From positions 1,695,149 through 1,759,148 of the forward strand of contig JBCAML010000004.1 of assembly GCA_038503075.1 (NCBI GenBank): 64,000 bases of DNA. Reading direction: 5' to 3'. Of this stretch, positions 57,595 to 64,000 are shown one piece after another. Made by a program: the position numbers and the translations under genes. Position 1 is the stretch's first letter; every line of letters starts with the position of its first letter. The notes under the pieces were generated by a model. It had not been told where the DNA came from. It made no database searches and was given only the letters and a program-made list of their open reading frames with translations. This DNA is from Gyromitra esculenta. Lineage: Eukaryota > Ascomycota > Pezizomycetes > Pezizales > Discinaceae.

Positions 57595-59807
57595 ATGGGT
57601 GAGTTTTCCTTTTCTGTTCCTTCTTTCCTTCGAATTCCGTCCGTCCATCCGTTCCATCCTTCTTTGCTTCCCTTCTTCCCCCCACTGTCCCTCTTTTCTA
57701 TTAGTGCTGTTGTGTTCGTCTCGGTTCTCGTGTGACCTCTGACTAATTAATTTTTGCCCCCCCACTACAACAGCCGACGTACTTTCTCCCCACCTCTATC
57801 TTCCAATTTCACCCACCTCTTTACTACCACGACCTTCAATGGTAGCCTCATCAACTCTGTCAAATGGCTCCGCATCAAGTGTGCAAAAACCGGTCTCCGA
57901 GGAGCAATCTAATATACCAACTGCCTCGGTAAACCAACCCTCTGAATTCGGCAAAGAAACAGCACAAGCTCAAGTCGCCAGCCTTATCAAGAAAATAAAA
58001 CCCCCAATTCTAGGAATCGACTTTACGCGTTCTACCCGCCCGCGGCGAGCCTCGACACATTTACTTTCCGTAGGCACCAAAGATTTGCACGATGCGCTTA
58101 GTGACTCGCCTGCGACAAACCTTGCGTCTAGCGGGTGCTGTGGCGGCGGATGCTGCAGGCTACCCTCATCTCAGATACCAAGCGCACCTGGATCATTATC
58201 TCTGCCAGCATTTGCTGTGCCAAATAACCGAGCGTTCAAGTCTCTCAAGTTAAAGCTTGCGCCCCTCAGCGTCCATAGCCGTCTTACCAACACCGCTCCT
58301 CTCCCAGCCCAAACCATCTCCATCGAGCCAGCGGCTTCAGGGATAAAACATGAATCGACAGTTTACACTCATCCTCCAGAATTCGTCACCCCTCACCCTC
58401 CCTACAGCGTCTTCTCCGCCAAAATCGACAGCACGCGCGAACTCACTAGGCCTGGTGCCGAAAAGCGTACTTACCATTTCGACCTCGACGTCACCGACTA
58501 CCCCGAGGAGGTCTCAGGCGTTGACTTTCGTGTTGGTGGTGCGATTGGCATTTGCGCGCCAAATAACTTTGATACTGTCGATGAGATCTTTGATATTCTC
58601 GGCGTGCCTACGCTCGAGCGAGATGAACCAGTAACATTAAGGACCCAGGGTGGACGATGGCCCACGATTTGGGGTCAAGAGGATGAGCGATTGTTGATAA
58701 CAACCAGACGCGAACTTTTAACTTGGACCGTCGATATCCAGAGCTACCCGCCAACGAAGGGCATCCTGCGACTCTTGGCAGAGTATGCAAAGGATGAGAA
58801 CGAGAAGACGATTCTCCTCTATCTGTGCTCAAAGCAAGGCCAAGCTGCCTTTTGCGAGTGAGTTATCTTTTTTTTTTGTTGCGATTGATCTTCCTTATCA
58901 GATTCTTTGATAAGCGACTATACTATCGGGACATATCGACTAATAATCATTACCCCTCCCACCAGGCTTCGAACAGGGCCCTACGTCTCTCTTTCGCAGC
59001 TTCTCCATGCCTTCCCTTCCTCCAAGCCATCGTTCCCACATCTCCTATGTAATCTCCAGAACCTCATGCCACGCTTTTACTCCCTCTCCAATGATCCTCA
59101 CGAATCCCGGTTCCAGCATCGGCGTATCATTGAGATTGCCGTCTCTGTCCATGAATCTCCTGAAAATTGGAGAGATGGTGCGAGGGGTGGCGTTGGGTCT
59201 GGGTTCCTCGAAAGATGTGCAAGGAAGCTGATTGACGGTCATGAGACTGAGATCCGTGTACCGATGTTTAGAGGGCTGATGGCGAATCCGCTGGCAAAGG
59301 AATTTGTGACTGATGGGCCAATGCTGCTGATTGGGGCCGGTGTGGGAATTGCCCCATTCAGGGGATTCGTACAGAGGAGGTTGATGAGCGCAAGTTGTGC
59401 GAATAAGGTTTGGTATGTACTCCTACACCACTTTTTTTTTGGTTACACGTCGTCTGATAGTATTCAATAGGGTACTCCAAGGTGTCCGCGACTCCCTTCT
59501 TGACGAGCTCTACTCTGGCGAATGGGGAGAGCACGAAGACAAGATCCGTAAGGTGGTTGAATCACGCGTTGGCACGGGCCGCTACGTGCAGGAAGAAGTC
59601 CTCGCCCAAGCCGAACTCGTCTGGCTTATTGTCAACTCTCTCGACGGGCGTGTATTCGTGTGCGGATCTTCGAAGGGGATGGGAGAGGGTGTTGAGAATG
59701 CTCTCGTCAAAGTGGCGATGGAGCGCGGGAGATTGAGTGAAAGTGAGGCGAGGGAGTTTTGGAGGAAGAAGAAGGAAGGGGGGCAATATATCGCTGAGAC
59801 TTGGTGA
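57595..59807 (+). CDS. FAD/NADPH reductase of the P450-reductase fold, no flavodoxin domain
   Basis: Exons 57595-57598, 57774-58857, 58966-59412 and 59471-59807 sum to 1872 nt (623 aa). The first coding exon is just ATGG; the joined start reads MADVLSPHLYLPISP. Residues about 1-200 are not a flavodoxin domain; they include a cysteine cluster, SGCCGGGCC, near residue 120. The FAD-binding CPR-type domain (about 205-430) contains TYHFDLDVTDYPEE, GGAIGICAPNN and the FAD signature PRFYSLSNDP. The NADP domain has LIGAGVGIAPFRGFVQ, VFVCGSSKGM and an aromatic C-terminus, GGQYIAETW. So it can take electrons from NADPH to FAD, but the usual FMN partner domain is absent; the acceptor is unknown. Homologous in this half to methionine synthase reductase and sulfite reductase flavoproteins. 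Confidence 0.85.
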
Positions 59808-60500
59808 TTCCTTAGAAGTGCTCTGAGAGGATTTCCTGGTTTTGTTTTTGCTGTTATTGGTAGATGGGTCTCTTTTGTATGGTTGTCCTATAGATGTTTT
59901 GGTGGGGTGGGGGGCTAGTGCGAATACTTTCCTTCTTTCTCTCTCTCTCTAATCCCGTTTATATCGGATGCTTTAAGAGCCTTTTTGCTTTTTTCCCTGA
60001 CACATACTTGCTTCCCAAAAGTTCCTTTATTGCAAAGGACGAGGATACTTGGCTTAGAACTAAAAGGGCTTTTTTTTCTTTCCTTGGCTAGAGCTTCCTT
60101 TCTCTATAAAAATATATTTTCGTTGTTGTTCATATGGGTCTTACCCCCCCTTCTATTTTAGTTTGTTAGGGAAGGTTTATCTATGCTGTTTATAAAGTTT
60201 AAAGAGGGTTGTGCTCCTAGATTCCAGTTTTTTAATGGTCCTTGCTCTGTATGCTGTGCAGAGGAGTAAAGAAGCGCGATGCTACTACTAATAAAAACGT
60301 GCCGTGCCAATACACCTAATCTCAGACTAGAGAAATAATTATCCATATATCCATCTCCACGACGCCCACTAAACAAACAAACAAAAACCGAAGCAAATCA
60401 AAGTGCAGGAGTCCATCATAAAACTCGTAAAAACAAGCTAGTACTGCTTAAGGCAGTACTGCTAAAAAGAGCCCAAGTATCCGGCAAAAAAAAACGTTAA
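59808..60500. other. convergent spacer
   Basis: 0.7 kb between the reductase and LOA1 3' ends. T-rich runs (59870-60120) likely in the reductase 3' UTR. An 8-bp inverted pair, AGTACTGC and GCAGTACT, is at 60441-60462 (spacer TTAAG-like). No gene. Confidence 0.45.
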
Positions 60501-61665
60501 TCACTTCGTCTTATTTTTCCCCCAGGCCTCCACAAACTTGATCTTTTCCTTTACGCCTAAATTTAGTCTTTTGCTCCTCCCGATCCTCGCCAGTGCTTCC
60601 CCGCCCTTCTCAGAGAGTTTGCTTTGCTTCTCCCCTGCATCACTCGCCGGACCCTTCTCATCCGTTACGGTGTCGCTGGAGGAGCTTGAGATTAATCGGG
60701 TTTCCTCGTCGGAGGATGAGGAGCTATCGCCCGCATCGGAGTGGTAGTCTCCGATGTGTCCGTAGTCGGCCAGTGTTTCCTTTTCTGGTTTATTGTAGAT
60801 TGCCTCTGCGAAGCGGACGCGGATGCAGTGGGTCGGTCTGCTGAGGAGATTGAAGAGAGTAGACAGATAGGTCTCCGGGATTGGCGTCGTCACATCTGCC
60901 GGTGTATACCTCAGACTGATGGGAAAGATGGCAACGTCCTTGGGTGTCGTATCCAAGCTCGGCGCAAATCTCAAGATTCCGCGACCATTAGTGGTGGTAG
61001 CCTCTGGAAATACAACGACGGTGCGTGTTGGGTTAGCGCGGAGGAGGGCAGCAACGGTAACCAGGGGGGTGTTTTTTGGCGGGAAGAGAGCTGGACGGGA
61101 GAATGCGCGGAGGATGGCAGCTAGGAGGGTGATTTGCTCGACTTTTTTGGTGGAAGGGTAGGAGGCGGTGAAGACGGGGTCGAAGATGGCGGCAATGTAT
61201 ATGGCGTCCAGGGGAGAATTGAAGGACGAGAGGATTACGGTGTTGGGCCTGGGGAGCTTGTTGGACTTTTTGGCGAGCGACCTGAACCCACGTGTTAGCT
61301 CACCGTGTGTCTGGTGAGAGGGAATACATACCCCTTCTTGACTCCTTCAACCTGCAAATCAACCCACCACACCCCCGAAGACAGCAATATGCTCCACAGC
61401 CACGTCTTTCTCACCAAGCTTCCGATCGGCAGCCACTGGAACACTAGGAAGTAGCTTATGCTGAGACACAGGAAAAACGGTAGCCGGAATAGGAAGAGCA
61501 GCACGCCGTAGATATTCTGGAAGAAAGAAGAGTTGCCCTTGATGGGTAGGAACGGCGCGATCTGGGTGCCTGTTTTGAATATGATTTTAGCGACCGAGTT
61601 ACTTCCACTCTACCTTCCATCCACGGCAACTCACCTCGGTCGCGGAATTGCGAGAACTTCTCCAT
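60501..61665 (-). CDS. LOA1: LOA1/VPS66-like lysophosphatidate acyltransferase
   Basis: PlsC-type acyltransferase family; yeast Loa1 makes phosphatidic acid for lipid droplets. Exons 61635-61665, 61332-61569 and 60501-61281 join to 1050 nt (349 aa). The N-terminus MEKFSQFRDRGTQIAPFLPI is family-like. Two hydrophobic stretches follow, YGVLLFLFRLPFFLCLSISY and WLWSILLSSGVWWV (about residues 30-85). The acyltransferase region has VILSSFNSPLDAIYIAAIFD, where the HX4D motif is expected but the histidine position is Phe; then VVVFPEATTTNGRGIL as the FPEG-like motif and IFPISLRYTPADVTTPIPET. The Ser/Glu-rich stretch and basic tail are at the C-terminus. It is divergent from TAZ1, 280 bp apart. Confidence 0.87.
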
Positions 61666-61945
61666 GGCTGGAGATGGCAGATAGATGGGGGGGCAGCGGA
61701 GGATTGAGGATGTATGGACGTATGGACGGGGTTGAGGTGAGAGCGAAAGAGTGGCTTCTGTAACTTTTTGGGCGGCTTGGCGGTGCGAGGAGAAGAGCGA
61801 ACATGTGGCATGTGTAAGGGACTGTCGGGATCACGTTACCCGGCTCTTTGTTTCGGGGGCTTTTGTTTGCTTCCACAGCTTGTCTGGCTGGATTCTCTTT
61901 TGTTTGCCTGGATATCTCACCAACAGTCGGTCCGCTCCCGAAACC
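61666..61945. promoter_or_regulatory. shared divergent promoter LOA1 / TAZ1
   Basis: Only 280 bp separate the two start codons, so core promoters must overlap or abut. No obvious TATA box; CCAAT-like elements were not found. GC-moderate with an AGCGAAAGAG/GGAGAAGAGCG purine stretch. Confidence 0.55.
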
Positions 61946-63247
61946 ATGGCCTTGAAACCCCCAGGCTTGCTGTGGCAGGCTGCATCAACCGCGACCATGG
62001 CAACAACGGGAATGCTGTCCCGCCTGTTCCTCTGCGGGACGCAGCATGTTGAAATTAACGGGATGGACAATTTCCTGCTGCTGCTTAAAGCACGGCGAAA
62101 AGGAAGGAAATCGGGGTTGTTGACAGGTTGGTGGGGGTGGAATTCTCATTTGGCCGATTCCCAGGCTTACTTACTCGTGCCACTGGCATTCGCAGTGTCA
62201 AATCATACAAGTGTGTAGGTGCTGGCGAAAGCCGTGCATTCGATCCAGTTTTGGTTTTTTTGGCACGATAACTCACTCACTCGTTCCACGGCGGCGTGAG
62301 GCCATTTGGTGCCAAGGTGACACAGAATTGATGATCCGCTGATATGGGGCCTCTTGCCCTTTTCTTACATGTTTTCACCGAAAAACATGAGATACAGCCT
62401 GGGTAGCCATGATATCTGCTTCAAGAACAAGTAAGTAAGTGTGGTTTCCCCTCAACTCCCTGTCCCTGGACCGAGAGTGGATCAACAAGAGAACAAATAG
62501 CAAACGTTCTTGAATTTCTGATAAAAACACCGAGTGACTGACCGTGACTCGCCTATCCTCCAGGGCACTTGGGGCTTTCTTCTCTCTTGGCCAAGTCCTC
62601 CCTACCTATCGCCTCCACAAATCCCCCAAAGGTGGCCTCTTCCAGCCTGCCATTTCAGATGCCATATCCCTCCTCGATACCCCTCATCGTGACTGGGTCC
62701 ACATCTTCCCCGAAGGCCGCGTCCGTTTCCCCTCACAGCTTTCTCTGGCGGAACCAGTTGCACTGACAAGTTGACGGCACAGGTCCACCAACACCTAGAC
62801 TATTACATGCGCTACTACAAATGGGGTGTTTCTCGCCTCCTCCTGGAACCATCAGTGCAGCCTACGGTTGTCCCTATGTTCATAACTGGGTTCTCGTCTA
62901 TCATGCATGAGTCACGCGCGTTCCCGAGGTTTCTGCCACGCGTTGGGAAAAGAGTTTCTCTTCACGTTGGAGATGTAGTCCCTGAATCCACCTTCTTGGA
63001 TTTGCGGCGTGAGTGGCACGACCTTAAATCTCGTCACGATGACGAATGGTTAAAGGAAGGGAAAGAGGCGGTAGAACTTCGCATTGAAGCTACGAGAAGA
63101 GTGCGAGAAGAAGTGGTAAAGCTGAGACGAAAACTGGGACTACCAGAGGAGGAAGAAAGTGCGAGCAAAGTGGAAACCTATAAATTGCCGGGGATGGAGA
63201 GGAAGGGAGGGAGGCTACCAGACGGAACTTGGGCGAAAGATATGTGA
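61946..63247 (+). CDS. TAZ1: tafazzin, cardiolipin-remodelling transacylase
   Basis: Mitochondrial lysophospholipid transacylase that remodels cardiolipin. Exons 61946-62126, 62196-62214, 62326-62430, 62564-62720 and 62783-63247 sum to 927 nt (308 aa). The HX4D motif is intact as NHTSVIDDP and is split: a 19-nt microexon codes VSNHTSV. Other motifs are ALGAFFSLGQVLPTYR, GGLFQPAISDA, WVHIFPEGRVHQ and MRYYKWGVSRLLLEP, then VVPMFITGF. The C-terminus is charged and helical, ending DGTWAKDM. ATG context AAACCATGGC is good. The long intron before 62326 and the 62721-62782 intron (GTCCGT donor) are supported by continuity of conserved sequence. Confidence 0.94.
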
Positions 63248-64000
63248 GGTGGCCATCAGGTGCTTATAACTTCTATGGATAGACCAATAGAAGATTGATT
63301 TTCACACGGGTTAATACTACGATCGCAAGACTCTGGTTGGTAGGTGAACTCGGACAGCGTTGCAACAGGTACTACCTACAAGAAATCGTGCAACGCTACA
63401 CAGGTTCATCTCCCAACTAGCCCTTTTTTGTTTATAGCAAGGTAATATAACAAACACCTGGAGCCAAGCGAACAGTATTTGGTTATTTCAGATCCTCGGT
63501 AACTTAAAGAAAGTGTGCCGTTCTACCACCTGCACCCAGAGAGCGCAGTAGCTTACCTTCTAGAGACAGCGTTTAGCTTCTCAGTTGGCTATTTCTTTCC
63601 TACTAACATACGGCAGCAGGCTACTAGGGCGCGAACAGAAGGTATATCTGACGATTGGAGTTATCTACTACTATAGAATCGAATCCTAAAGGCCACATAA
63701 ATCAAGTCATCCGGAGACTACATATTCATGTTCAGTACATTTGTTATGAAGGTACCGTTTACAAACTCTTTGCAACTAAATTTGCGTTTTATGATCTATC
63801 TAACATACATATGTAGGTATATATCATTATATTCTGCCATTTCGGGCGTGGGGTGGCGTGTGGTTGTGTTTTGTATGGGTTAGGCCAAGGCCGAGCTTGA
63901 GACCGCAAAACGGATCGGTTTAGACACTACTAATCTTATCACCAAAAGGCGTCCGATAACTGTAAGTAACATAGCAAATATCTAACAAGTTAGGTCTGGC
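63248..64000. other. right-edge spacer
   Basis: No gene in the last 750 bp. It holds one foldback (63333-63420) and is otherwise unremarkable. Confidence 0.5.
63333..63420. mobile_element. candidate MITE/foldback, 88 bp
   Basis: Arms start CTGGTTGGTAGGTGAAC (left) and, in reverse complement, CTAGTTGGGAGATGAAC (right), and both end in AGCGTTGCA. They match 24 of 32 positions around a 24-nt loop. No clear target duplication. Confidence 0.5.

Noticed and set aside
1..64000. CRISPR arrays, operons, ribosome binding sites
   Set aside because: Spliceosomal introns, monocistronic layout and fungal gene content show a eukaryotic nuclear genome; no regularly spaced direct repeats were seen.

Overview
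The window is a stretch of nuclear chromosome from a filamentous ascomycete. Genes have one to eight short introns of roughly 45-120 bp with GT-AG ends. The gene set includes a velvet regulator, fungal-type MDL1, SFC1, RTT103, CDC37 and PIK1, and a RING-PHD protein. Intron-rich genes, long AT-rich spacers and many small transposons suggest an early-branching Pezizomycotina such as Pezizomycetes; that placement is inference. I assembled 15 complete gene models by hand and one partial one. For every multi-exon complete model the exon lengths sum to a multiple of three and the joined frame stays open, which supports the splice sites. No CRISPR array, rRNA or intact tRNA was seen. || Layout. 1-17 kb is a gene block: DBP9 (cut by the left edge), MDL1 divergent from CDC37, RTT103, and an ASR1-like RING-PHD ubiquitin ligase. 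17.1-24.5 kb is a transposon graveyard. It holds a Tc1 (DD34E) element with TA target duplications, broken by three copies of an unassigned ~410 bp repeat with 5-bp target duplications, one copy sitting inside another. Three more copies and at least four MITE-like foldbacks follow, one with a tRNA-like core. 25.8-35.8 kb carries SFC1, coronin (with a 20-nt microexon), a VPS37-like ESCRT-I subunit, a doubtful small membrane ORF and a velC-like velvet gene. 35.8-41.9 kb is a 6-kb spacer upstream of the velvet gene. 41.9-52.8 kb holds a Bin3-type RNA methyltransferase, a RING protein with a long RS/RE tail, an alpha/beta hydrolase and PIK1. 54-63.2 kb holds an unrecognised single-exon protein, an FAD/NADPH reductase without a flavodoxin domain, and a divergent pair of PlsC-family acyltransferases, LOA1-like and tafazzin. 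|| How the genes relate. They are mostly unlinked housekeeping functions: ribosome biogenesis, mitochondrial transport, chaperoning, Pol II CTD biology (RTT103 and the ASR1-like gene), actin, endosomal sorting, phosphoinositide and phospholipid metabolism. The clearest functional neighbours are LOA1 and TAZ1, which share a 280-bp intergenic promoter. || The two strongest unexplained signals are the ~410 bp repeat family and a roughly 25-fold excess of the palindrome TACATGTA, found at least 28 times and only between the gene models.
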